Positions 33,336 through 40,610 of a DNA stretch of 64,000 nt are shown here, one piece after another; within the stretch, counting starts at the first letter, position 1; every line of letters begins with the position of its first letter. The translations under genes and the position numbers were made by a program. The notes under the pieces are model-generated. The model did not search any database, was not told where the DNA came from, and saw nothing but the letters and a program-made list of their open reading frames with translations. Source of the DNA: DASTFY01 sp963829955 (GTDB lineage Bacteria > Actinomycetota > Acidimicrobiia > Acidimicrobiales > Ilumatobacteraceae); contig CAWHKS010000013.1 of NCBI GenBank assembly GCA_963829955.1, forward strand, positions 135,128-199,127. Reading direction: 5' to 3'.

Positions 33336-33993
33336 ATGACCAGCGGCCACCGCCGCGCCTCCGGCGTCCTCGGGCTGGTCGTCCTGGCCGCCGTCGTGGG
33401 CGGGGGATGCGGCGCTGGGCGAGCGGCCCACCCTGGTGGAAGCGGGCGCGGTCGGGGGCCAGCCCGGCGCGCCGACCGGCAACGCGGCAGCCGACGACGT
33501 CCTCGGGCTCTTGGAGGGCGACCTGCCGGTCGAGGTCACCGCCAACTACTCCATCACCAGCAAGCTCGGCGGCACGACGCGTCCCGCTCGTGTCGTCCGC
33601 TCGGGCAACCGGCTGTCGATCACCATCGGTGACATCCGCTTCCTGGACGACGGCGACCTGCAGACCTGCGACCTGACGACCGGCGCCTGCGAGGAAGGCG
33701 TGCAGGAGGCGAGGGTGAGCGACACCGCGGTGACCTCACAGTTCTACGCCTCGGCGCCGGCCCGCGTGCTGCGGGTGGCGCTGGCCCGGGCCACAGGCGA
33801 GCCCGTAGGGTCGAGCGAGACGGTCGCCGAGCACCCGGCGACCTGCGTGGCCGTTCCGTCCGGTCAGGGCGACGAGCGGACGTGCGCCACCCCCGAGGGC
33901 CTCGTGGCGCTCTGGGACACGGCCGCCGTCACGGTCCAACTGGAGGACCTGACCACGGCCGCCGACGACGCCGACTTCGCCACCTCCCGCTGA
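33336..33993 (+). pseudogene. Lipoprotein gene with a +1 frameshift near its signal peptide
   Basis: The first frame (ATG 33336) encodes a signal peptide, GVLGLVVLAAVVGGGCGAG. The second frame continues ERPTLVEAGAVGGQPGAPTG and then VEVTANYSITSKLGGTTRPARVVRSGNRLSITIGDIRFL to the stop at 33993. Removing one G from the GGG at 33417-33419 joins them as GCGAGERPTLVE, a normal lipoprotein start, and gives about 218 residues. The mature part has four cysteines, no known catalytic motif and a beta-rich look. An intact start at GTG 33436 would give only a cytosolic protein, which is unlikely. The extra base may be a mutation or a sequencing error. Confidence 0.65.
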
Positions 33994-34009
33994 CCACGAC
34001 ACGCGCCGC

Positions 34010-34084
34010 GTCACCTCGGCCGCACAAATCGCGAGGGGTGGCCGTCGCTGGGTCACAAGGCGCGATTTGTGCGAAGGAGGTGAC
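34010..34084. repeat. Long interrupted inverted repeat between convergent genes
   Basis: CGCACAAATCGCG (34021-34033) pairs perfectly with CGCGATTTGTGCG (34061-34073). Outside a 3x3 internal loop, GTCACCTC (34010-34017) pairs with GAGGTGAC (34077-34084). This gives 21 bp of stem around a 27-nt loop. It lies between the lipoprotein remnant and the DUF445 gene, whose 3' ends converge, so it could act as a bidirectional terminator. The AT-rich arm core is unusual here and may also be a REP-like element. Confidence 0.55.
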
Positions 34085-34113
34085 ACACCCACGCCCGATC
34101 CCGCTGGGGGTAG

Positions 34114-35418
34114 CTACAGGAACTGGCCGACCGTGTAGATGATCAGACCGGCCAGGCCGCCGACGACGGTGCCGTTGATGCGGATGAACTGCAGGTCGCG
34201 ACCGACCTGCAGTTCGATGCGGCGGCTGGCCTCCGCGCCATCCCAACGGGCGACCGTGGTGGCGATGAGGTCGGCGATCTCGTGGCCGTACTCGTCGGCC
34301 AAATAGATCACGATCCGCTCCACCCAGCCGTCTACCTTCGCCTGCAGCGCGGTGTCCTCCTGCAGCGAACGCCCCGCCCGCACCAGGCCGGCGTCCAGGC
34401 GGCGGCGCAGGTCCGAGTTCGGATCGTCGGCCACGGCCAGGATCGAGTCCTTCGTCGTCCGCCACAGCGAGTCCAGCCACGCCTGGACCTCTGGATGGCG
34501 GAGGAGCTCGTCCTTCAGCTCCTCGCCCCGGGCGATGAGGGCGGGGTCGGTGCGCAACCGGACAGCCAGATCGGCCATGCGGGCGTCGAGCTGGCGGCGC
34601 ACCTCGTGGTCGGGATCGCGGCGCACCTCGGCGATGAACCCCTGCACTCCATTGAAGAACTTGCGGAAGAGGCGGTCGTCGATGGGCTCGGGTACCCACC
34701 ACGGCGACTGTTCGGCAAGCTTCTGGCGCATGAGGTTGCGGTTCTCGTCCAGGAGACCCGAGAGCCCGGACAGGGTGGTGTCGAGCAGCGCCTGGTGATG
34801 CCGGCCGACGCTCGCGGCCTCCACGACCCTGGCCATGAGCGGCGCGGCGGGCGCCCGGCGGACCCGGTTGATGATCCCGGACTCGAGGGCGCGCTGGATG
34901 TCCTCGTCCCCGAGGACCTCGGTGAGGCCCCGGATCATCGCCCCCGCGTTGGCCGAGAGGCGGTGGGCGTGCTCGGGCTCGGCCAGCCACACCCCCAGCC
35001 GGCGGGCGACACCCATGGCCTGCAGCCGCTCGGTGAGCACCTCCGGGGCCAGGAAGTTCGTCTGCACGAAGGTGCCCAGCCCCCGGCCGAGCTGATCCTT
35101 GCGGTTGGGGATGATGGCGGTGTGCGGGATCGGCAGCCCGAGCGGATGCCGGAACAGCGCCGTCACCGCGAACCAGTCGGCCAGCGCGCCGACCATCGCC
35201 GCCTCGGCCGTGGCCCGCACGTAGCCCAGCCACGACCACCGATCCTCGAGCGTGCGGGCGACGATGAAGACGAGGGTGGCCGCCAGCAGCAGGCCCGTCG
35301 CGGCCACCTTCATCCGGACGAGGTTGCGGCGCCGCAGGTCGTCCTCGGCCGCCAGTGCCGCCGGCCGCGACATCGCCGGGGGCTCGACGGTTGATGTGAT
35401 CACGCCGGAAGCGGTCAA
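34114..35418 (-). CDS. DUF445 family membrane-associated protein
   Basis: The protein of up to 434 aa contains the DUF445 signature: VGALADWFAVTALFRHPLGLPIPHTAIIPNRKDQLGRGLGTFVQTNFL. Amphipathic helices follow, and a C-terminal hydrophobic segment (NGTVVGGLAGLIIYTVGQFL). An N-terminal membrane segment (MKVAATGLLLAATLVFIVA) is also present. The function of the family is unknown. Start choice is uncertain: TTG 35418 overlaps the peptidase stop (TTGA), GTG 35403 and ATG 35373 are alternatives, and none has a strong ribosome site. It is the second gene of an operon with the M24 peptidase. Confidence 0.85.
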   Translation of the reverse strand: MTASGVITSTVEPPAMSRPAALAAEDDLRRRNLVRMKVAATGLLLAATLVFIVARTLEDRWSWLGYVRATAEAAMVGALADWFAVTALFRHPLGLPIPHTAIIPNRKDQLGRGLGTFVQTNFLAPEVLTERLQAMGVARRLGVWLAEPEHAHRLSANAGAMIRGLTEVLGDEDIQRALESGIINRVRRAPAAPLMARVVEAASVGRHHQALLDTTLSGLSGLLDENRNLMRQKLAEQSPWWVPEPIDDRLFRKFFNGVQGFIAEVRRDPDHEVRRQLDARMADLAVRLRTDPALIARGEELKDELLRHPEVQAWLDSLWRTTKDSILAVADDPNSDLRRRLDAGLVRAGRSLQEDTALQAKVDGWVERIVIYLADEYGHEIADLIATTVARWDGAEASRRIELQVGRDLQFIRINGTVVGGLAGLIIYTVGQFL

Positions 35419-36545
35419 ACGTCGAGCACGACCAGGGCGTGGTCGGCGTGGTTGAGAGGCCTCGGCCCATCAGCCCTGGCGACGACGATGTCCTCGAGAC
35501 GCATCCCCCATCGCTCGGGGACGTAGATCCCCGGCTCCACGCTGTATGCGTGCCCGTCGGCCAGTGCGGCCGTGTTGCCCTCGACGATGTACGGGTCTTC
35601 GTGCTCCTCCATGCCGATCCCGTGGCCGGTGCGGTGGACGAAGTAGTCGCCGTACCCCGCGTCCGCGATGACACGGCGAGCAGCCCGATCCACCTCCTCG
35701 CACGGTACGCCCACGGTGCCGGCCGCCACCCCGGCCTGCTGCGCCTCGTGGAGAACGGCGTAGGCCTCGGCTATCTCGGCCGGGGGCGGGCCGAGGTGGA
35801 CGCAGCGGGTGATGTCGCTGCAGTAGCCGGCCATGGTCCCGCCGAAGTCGCAGAGCACGATCTCGTCCTTCTCGATCATCCGGGTCCCCGGATGATGGTG
35901 GGGGCTGGCCGCGTTCTCACCGGCGGCGACGATGGCGAAGTTCACCTTGTCGTGACCCTCGGCCAGCAGGCGGGCGGACAGGTCAGCGGAGACCTGCGCC
36001 TCGGTGCGGCCGACGAGCGGGATGGCTCCCCCCTGGAGCTCGGCGGCGACCCGGTCCGCAGCTTGGGCGGCGGCAGTGAGCGCGGCCACCTCCGCCTCGT
36101 CCTTGAGCACCCGGAGCGGCCCGACGACCTCGACGGCCCGCCGGAACTTCGTCGTGGGCAGGAGGGGCAGGAGGTCGACGACGAAGCGGGCCCACGTCTG
36201 GTCACCGACAGCCACGGTCCCCGGGGACCGCGTGCCTGCCCCGGCCAGGCCGGCGACGATCGCCACCGGGTCCTCGGTCTCGCCCCACGGGCGCAGCGTG
36301 AACACCTCGGGGCGCTCGACCACCCTCGGCGCCTCGAGCCGGGGAACGACCAGGGTCGCCTCACCATCGAGCGGCAGGACCAGCATCGTCAGGCGCTCGA
36401 GCGGCATGGCGAGGTAGCCCGTCAGATACGGCAGGTCGTGACCGACGGACAGGAGCAGCACGTCGATGCGCTGCTCGGCCATCAACGCCCGGGCGCGGGC
36501 CGCCCGATCGAGGAAGACGCTGCTGTCGGCGGAGGCGCTGGCCAT
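35415..36545 (-). CDS. M24 family Xaa-Pro aminopeptidase-like protein
   Basis: The 376-aa protein has a creatinase-like N-terminal domain (about 1-135) and a pita-bread C-terminal domain. All five metal-binding positions are present: Asp in LCDFGG, Asp in YCSDITR, His in HRTGHGIG, Glu in SVEPGIY and Glu in RLEDIV. It should cleave N-terminal residues before proline or act as a related dipeptidase. Proline released from peptides would feed the divergent proline dehydrogenase operon, with which it shares a 98-bp regulatory region. ATG 36545 is chosen over an upstream in-frame ATG that lies inside the operator. Confidence 0.88.
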   Translation of the reverse strand: MASASADSSVFLDRAARARALMAEQRIDVLLLSVGHDLPYLTGYLAMPLERLTMLVLPLDGEATLVVPRLEAPRVVERPEVFTLRPWGETEDPVAIVAGLAGAGTRSPGTVAVGDQTWARFVVDLLPLLPTTKFRRAVEVVGPLRVLKDEAEVAALTAAAQAADRVAAELQGGAIPLVGRTEAQVSADLSARLLAEGHDKVNFAIVAAGENAASPHHHPGTRMIEKDEIVLCDFGGTMAGYCSDITRCVHLGPPPAEIAEAYAVLHEAQQAGVAAGTVGVPCEEVDRAARRVIADAGYGDYFVHRTGHGIGMEEHEDPYIVEGNTAALADGHAYSVEPGIYVPERWGMRLEDIVVARADGPRPLNHADHALVVLDV

Positions 36546-36580
36546 CGTCACAGTCTGCCCGTCACCCTTGCCGGGAAACA

Positions 36581-36604
36581 GAATGACACTGTAGAGTGCC
36601 ATTC
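36581..36604. promoter_or_regulatory. Near-perfect 24-bp operator-like dyad in the divergent proline catabolism promoter
   Basis: GAATGACACT-GTAG-AGTGCCATTC: 10-bp arms with one mismatch around a 4-bp centre. TAGAGT on the plus strand and TACAGT on the minus strand are -10-like boxes inside it, so a bound repressor would block both the peptidase and the proline dehydrogenase promoters. The size and symmetry fit TetR-family or similar dimeric regulators. It is not an obvious terminator. Confidence 0.6.
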
Positions 36605-36643
36605 ATCGGGTGCGCTTCGCCCCGTCGCGATCCTGGAGGAGCC

Positions 36644-37999
36644 GTGCCGTACCGGGACCTCGAGCCGGCCATCGCCCGCATCGGCCACGAGCTGCATGCC
36701 GCGGTCCAGCGCGCGCAGGGCCTGCGGGAGCGCGCCGAGCAGCGGCTGCTGGAGGTGGTCATCGCCGACCCCGCGGCGCGGGCCCGCCTCTTCCAGCTCG
36801 TGGACTCCTACCCCGCCCTGCGCCGGCGCGAAGAGGTGGTCGACCACATCAGCGGCTACCTGGACCACGAGTCCGTCCCCGGGCACCTTCGCCACGCCGT
36901 GCGCGCCGCCCGCCGGCTGCCCGGTGGCGATCGAGCCGCGGCCGGCGCCGCCCGGGCCGGGATCGCGCACATGGCCGGCCGCTTCATCGCCGGGACCGAC
37001 GCCGACGACGCGCGACCGGTGTTCGAGCAACTCTGGGCCGCCGGTCTGGGCGTGATCGTCGACCTCCTGGGCGAGAAAACGGTCACGCAGGCCGACGCGG
37101 ACCGGTACGCGGCCCGGGTGGCAACGCTGGTCGGCGCCCTCGCCTCGGACCTGGGGCCGGGGCGTCGTGCCGTCGCCATCAAGCCCACGGCGCTCGCGCC
37201 TCGCCTGCGGCCGCTGACCGTGACCCTAGGCCTGGACGAGGCCCGCAGCCGCCTCGAGCCCGTCCTCCGCGAGGCCTCCACCGCCGGTCTCCTCGTGTGG
37301 TTCGACATGGAGCAGTACGAGGTCAAGGACCTCACACTGGACCTCTTCCGGTCGATGGTGACCGGCCCCGCCGCGGCCGCGGCCACGGGCGGCACGACTG
37401 CCTCCCCGCCCTTCGCGGGCATCGTCATCCAGGCGTACCTGCGTGACAGCGCCGCCGATCTCGACGAGCTCGTGCGGTGGAGCGTCCAGGGCGGCCGGCC
37501 CGTCGCGGTGCGCCTCGTGAAGGGTGCGTACTGGGACGCCGAGACGGTCACCGCCCGGGCGCACGGCTGGCCCGTCCCCGTCTACGAGCACAAGGGCGAC
37601 ACGGACGCCAACTACGAGCGCTGCACGCGCCTGCTCCTGGAACACCGCGCCGGGCCGTCGCCAACCGTGGCCCCGGCCCTGGCCTCCCACAACGTGCGCT
37701 CGATCGCCCACGCCATCGCCGTGGCCGACGACCTCGGCCTCCCCCGGACCGAGCTGCGCTTCCAGATGCTGTACGGCATGGAAGGCGGGCTGGTCGGCGC
37801 GGTGCGCTCGCTGGGACCCGAGGTCGACGTCTACGCGCCCATCGGCGATCTGGTGCCCGGCATGTCATACCTGGTCCGCCGGCTCCTGGAGAACTCGTCC
37901 AACGAGAGCTTCGTCCGCCAGACCACCCGCCACCTCGACGAGTCGAAGCTGCTGGCCGCGCCGGTCCCCTCTGAGCCCCGCGTGGTGGAGGCGGCATGA
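36644..37999 (+). CDS. Proline dehydrogenase (PutA N-terminal-like)
   Basis: The 451-aa flavoenzyme starts at GTG 36644 with a strong ribosome site (GGAGGA). It contains the proline dehydrogenase TIM-barrel motifs: GVIVDLLGEKTVT, then FDMEQYEVKDLTLDLFR, VIQAYLRDSAADL, VRLVKGAYWDAET, PALASHNVRSIAHAI and FQMLYGMEGGLVGAVR, ending YAPIGDLVPGMSYLVRRLLENSSNES. It oxidises proline to delta-1-pyrroline-5-carboxylate using FAD. Its stop overlaps the next gene by 4 bp (ATGA), so production of both catabolic enzymes is coupled. Promoter and candidate operator lie in the preceding 98 bp. Confidence 0.92.
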   Translation: MPYRDLEPAIARIGHELHAAVQRAQGLRERAEQRLLEVVIADPAARARLFQLVDSYPALRRREEVVDHISGYLDHESVPGHLRHAVRAARRLPGGDRAAAGAARAGIAHMAGRFIAGTDADDARPVFEQLWAAGLGVIVDLLGEKTVTQADADRYAARVATLVGALASDLGPGRRAVAIKPTALAPRLRPLTVTLGLDEARSRLEPVLREASTAGLLVWFDMEQYEVKDLTLDLFRSMVTGPAAAAATGGTTASPPFAGIVIQAYLRDSAADLDELVRWSVQGGRPVAVRLVKGAYWDAETVTARAHGWPVPVYEHKGDTDANYERCTRLLLEHRAGPSPTVAPALASHNVRSIAHAIAVADDLGLPRTELRFQMLYGMEGGLVGAVRSLGPEVDVYAPIGDLVPGMSYLVRRLLENSSNESFVRQTTRHLDESKLLAAPVPSEPRVVEAA

Positions 38000-39597
38000 A
38001 GCGGTCGCTCGAGCTGCCGGCCTACACGCCCGAGCCCGTACGGCGCTGGCACGACGACGCCGAACGTATCGCCTTCGCCCGCGCCGTGGAGAAGCAGGCG
38101 ACCGCGGCCCGCGACCTCGAGGTGCCGGCCGTCGTCGGCGGGCGCCGGATCGCCACCGACGACCGGATCGTGTCGCTCGACCCCGGCCGCACCGACCACG
38201 TCGTGGCCACCTCGTCGGCCACCGATGTGGCGCTGACAGATGAGGCCGTCGCGGTAGCCGTCCGGGCGGGCGCCGAGTGGGCCCGCCGCCCTGCGACCGA
38301 GCGGGCCGAGGTGCTGGTGGGCGCCGCCGCCTGGATGCGGGGCCGCCGGGACGAGCTGGCCGCGCTCATGGTCTTCGAGGCTGGCAAGCCCTGGCCCGAG
38401 GCGGACGCCGACGTGTGCGAGGCGATCGACTTCTGCGAGTTCTACGCCCGGGAGGCGCTCCGCATCGACGGCGGTGGCGCCGTCCAGTCGCCGCCCGGCG
38501 AGCGCAACGACCTCCGCTACCGGGCCCGCGGCGTGGCGGCGGTCATCGCGCCGTGGAACTTCCCGCTCGCCATCCCCACCGGGATGGTCACCGCGGCCCT
38601 GGCCGCCGGCAACGCCGTCTGCTTCAAACCCGCGGAGCAGACCCCGGCCATCGCCGCCCGCCTGGTGGAGGCCCTGGACGCCGCCGGCCTCCCGACCGGT
38701 GTCCTCAACTTCCTCCCCGGGCACGGCGATGTCGTCGGCGCGCACCTCGTGGCTCATCCGGACGTGGCGGTGATCGCGTTCACCGGCTCACGACCCGTGG
38801 GGCTGTCGATCCTCGCCGCGACGTCGCGCGTCGGGCTGGGGCAGCGCCAGCTCAAGCGGGTCATCACGGAGCTCGGCGGGAAGAACCCGATCATCGTCGA
38901 CGCCGATGCCGACCCGGACGAGGCCGTCCCTGCCATCGCGGCCAGCGCGTTCTCGTTCGCGGGCCAGAAGTGCTCGGCCGCGTCGCGCTTGATCGTCCAT
39001 CGCGACGTCTACGAGCCGATCATCGAACGGCTGGTGGCCCACACCGAGCTCCTCGAGCTCGGTCACCCGCAGGATCCTGCGGTTGCCATCGGACCTGTCA
39101 TCGACGCCGACGCTCAGTCCCGCTTGTTGCAGGTGCAACGAGATGCCGCTGCTCGGGGTCGTGTGCGCGGATGCCGCGACTTGGTCCCCGACGGCGGCTG
39201 GTACGTCGGGCCGATGATCGTCGACGGCGTCGCACCCGACGATCCCCTCGCGCGCGACGAGCACTTCGGGCCCGTGCTCCTCGCCTGGCCCGCCGACTCG
39301 ATCGACGACGCCTTCGCCATGGCCAACGCTTCCGACTACGCACTGACGGCGGGGCTGTTCAGCCGATCACCGGCCGTGCTGGCCCGCGCCGGCGACGCGC
39401 TGCGGGCGGGGAACATCTACCTGAACCGCGGCATCACGGGCGCCATCGTCGGTCGCCAGCCCTTCGGAGGGTTCGGCCTGTCCGGCATCGGCTCGAAGGC
39501 CGGCGGGCCTGACTATCTGCTGCAGTTCTGCGACCCGGTCGCCGTCACCGAGAACACCCTCCGCCAAGGCTTCGCCGCCGAGCAGCTCGGCACCTGA
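37996..39597 (+). CDS. L-glutamate gamma-semialdehyde (P5C) dehydrogenase
   Basis: The 533-aa aldehyde dehydrogenase contains VIAPWNFPLAIPTGMVTAALAAGN for the oxyanion and cofactor region, then CFKPAEQTPAIA, FTGSRPVGLSI, the catalytic Glu in ITELGGKNPIIVD, the catalytic Cys in FAGQKCSAASR and a GPVI segment. The C-terminal GITGAIVGRQPFGGFGLSGIGSKAGGPDYLLQF is typical of P5C dehydrogenases. It converts glutamate semialdehyde to glutamate with NAD+. It overlaps proline dehydrogenase by 4 bp, forming a two-gene equivalent of bifunctional PutA. Confidence 0.93.
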   Translation: MKRSLELPAYTPEPVRRWHDDAERIAFARAVEKQATAARDLEVPAVVGGRRIATDDRIVSLDPGRTDHVVATSSATDVALTDEAVAVAVRAGAEWARRPATERAEVLVGAAAWMRGRRDELAALMVFEAGKPWPEADADVCEAIDFCEFYAREALRIDGGGAVQSPPGERNDLRYRARGVAAVIAPWNFPLAIPTGMVTAALAAGNAVCFKPAEQTPAIAARLVEALDAAGLPTGVLNFLPGHGDVVGAHLVAHPDVAVIAFTGSRPVGLSILAATSRVGLGQRQLKRVITELGGKNPIIVDADADPDEAVPAIAASAFSFAGQKCSAASRLIVHRDVYEPIIERLVAHTELLELGHPQDPAVAIGPVIDADAQSRLLQVQRDAAARGRVRGCRDLVPDGGWYVGPMIVDGVAPDDPLARDEHFGPVLLAWPADSIDDAFAMANASDYALTAGLFSRSPAVLARAGDALRAGNIYLNRGITGAIVGRQPFGGFGLSGIGSKAGGPDYLLQFCDPVAVTENTLRQGFAAEQLGT

Positions 39598-39754
39598 GCG
39601 CCGGGACGGCGGCCCGCGCCGTCGTAGGCTGCGGGCGGATGGTGTCAGGGCCGCCGCCACGGTGACCTCTGGCGTTACCGGCACCTTCCGGGGCGCCTGG
39701 GCGGCGTGGTGAACGGGCTGGCCGTCGTCAGGACCGAACCGGGGCTGGTGGCGC

Positions 39755-40471
39755 TCATCGACGCGCTGGCGGTGGCCGAGGTGCTGCCCGATCCCCTGCG
39801 CTCGACCATGACGGTCCGCCTGGCGCAGCTCCACCCTGCTGCGGTCGAGGTGCCGCGCCCGTGACGCCCGCCTCGGCCAGGGCGGCGTGCAGGGCGTCGG
39901 TCATGAGACGGGTGGTGAGGTCGACGATGTCGGCCTCTTCCCGCCCGAAGTCCAGCCGTAGCGCCTGGTAGGTGAAGAGGCTCTCCAGCAGCCCGAACGC
40001 ATCGGCCAGCCAGCCGGGCGGGGGCGGCTGTCCCCCGGCCAGCTCCCACAGGCGCTGGGTGAATCGCTGCACGTAGCTGCGCCGGGCCCGCTGGCGCGCC
40101 GCCGCGGCCGCGCCGAGCCCGTTGAGCACCTCTCGATCGGCTGCCACCTGCCAATGAGCCTTGCCCATCTGCGCGGCGACGCGGTGCGTCGTCGTCAGCA
40201 CCCGCCGGATGAGCTCGTCCGGGTCGTCCGCCTCCAGGTGCGCGTCGTCGAACACTTCCTGGTCGAGACGCTGGTACCGGCGCTCGATGGCCGCGGCGAT
40301 CAGGTCCTCCCGGCTCGGGAAGTAGCGGAACAGCGTGCGCCGGCCGATCCCCGCGGCCTCGGCGATCTCGTCCATCGTCGCCGTGACGCCGACCTCGGCC
40401 AGCACGACCTCGGCCGCGTCCAGCACCCGCTCCCGCCGGGCGACGATCACCGGCGAGCGGGCCTCGGTCAC
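39755..40471 (-). CDS. TetR/AcrR family transcriptional regulator
   Basis: The 238-aa protein has an N-terminal TetR helix-turn-helix: RRERVLDAAEVVLAEVGVTATMDEIAEAAGIGRRTLFRYFPSREDLIAAA (residues about 12-60). A helical ligand-binding domain follows, and after about residue 200 a low-complexity Pro/Gly/Arg tail that may be poorly conserved. The start is GTG 40471, six bases after a TAGCAT box, so its mRNA is likely leaderless. A perfect palindrome 72 bp upstream could be its own operator. It is transcribed convergently to the proline operon and could regulate it; the shared half-site GAATG/CATTC in both dyads is suggestive only. Confidence 0.85.
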   Translation of the reverse strand: MTEARSPVIVARRERVLDAAEVVLAEVGVTATMDEIAEAAGIGRRTLFRYFPSREDLIAAAIERRYQRLDQEVFDDAHLEADDPDELIRRVLTTTHRVAAQMGKAHWQVAADREVLNGLGAAAAARQRARRSYVQRFTQRLWELAGGQPPPPGWLADAFGLLESLFTYQALRLDFGREEADIVDLTTRLMTDALHAALAEAGVTGAAPRPQQGGAAPGGPSWSSAGDRAAPRPPPARR

Positions 40472-40477
40472 GCCGTC

Positions 40478-40483
40478 ATGCTA
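40478..40483 (-). promoter_or_regulatory. Candidate -10 box (TAGCAT) of the TetR gene
   Basis: On the minus strand TAGCAT is followed by exactly six bases and then the GTG start, matching the leaderless arrangement seen elsewhere in the window. Confidence 0.45.
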
Positions 40484-40542
40484 CGAACCGCACGGCCGCC
40501 CCCCGGCCTCACCACCGGTCCCCTCCGCATCGTCCATGGCGC

Positions 40543-40560
40543 CGAATGTGGCGACATTCG
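40543..40560. promoter_or_regulatory. Perfect palindrome CGAATGT-GGCG-ACATTCG upstream of the TetR gene
   Basis: Two 7-bp arms with a 4-bp centre lie 72 bp upstream of the TetR start and 51 bp from the 3' end of the lipB-lipA gene. Its size fits a TetR operator for autoregulation. It might instead terminate lipB-lipA read-through, but that gene reads away from it. Confidence 0.5.
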
Positions 40561-40610
40561 CCCGAAATGACGCCGCGAACGGTTTGCCGACGGCGGGGCG
40601 GGCGGCGCGG

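Noticed and set aside
39629..39864. Plus-strand frame after the P5C dehydrogenase that reads like a protein tail (HGDLWRYRHLPGRLGG and onward)
   Set aside because: No start codon with a ribosome site, and it overlaps the 3' end of the TetR gene on the other strand. It could be a remnant, but the evidence is too weak to call.
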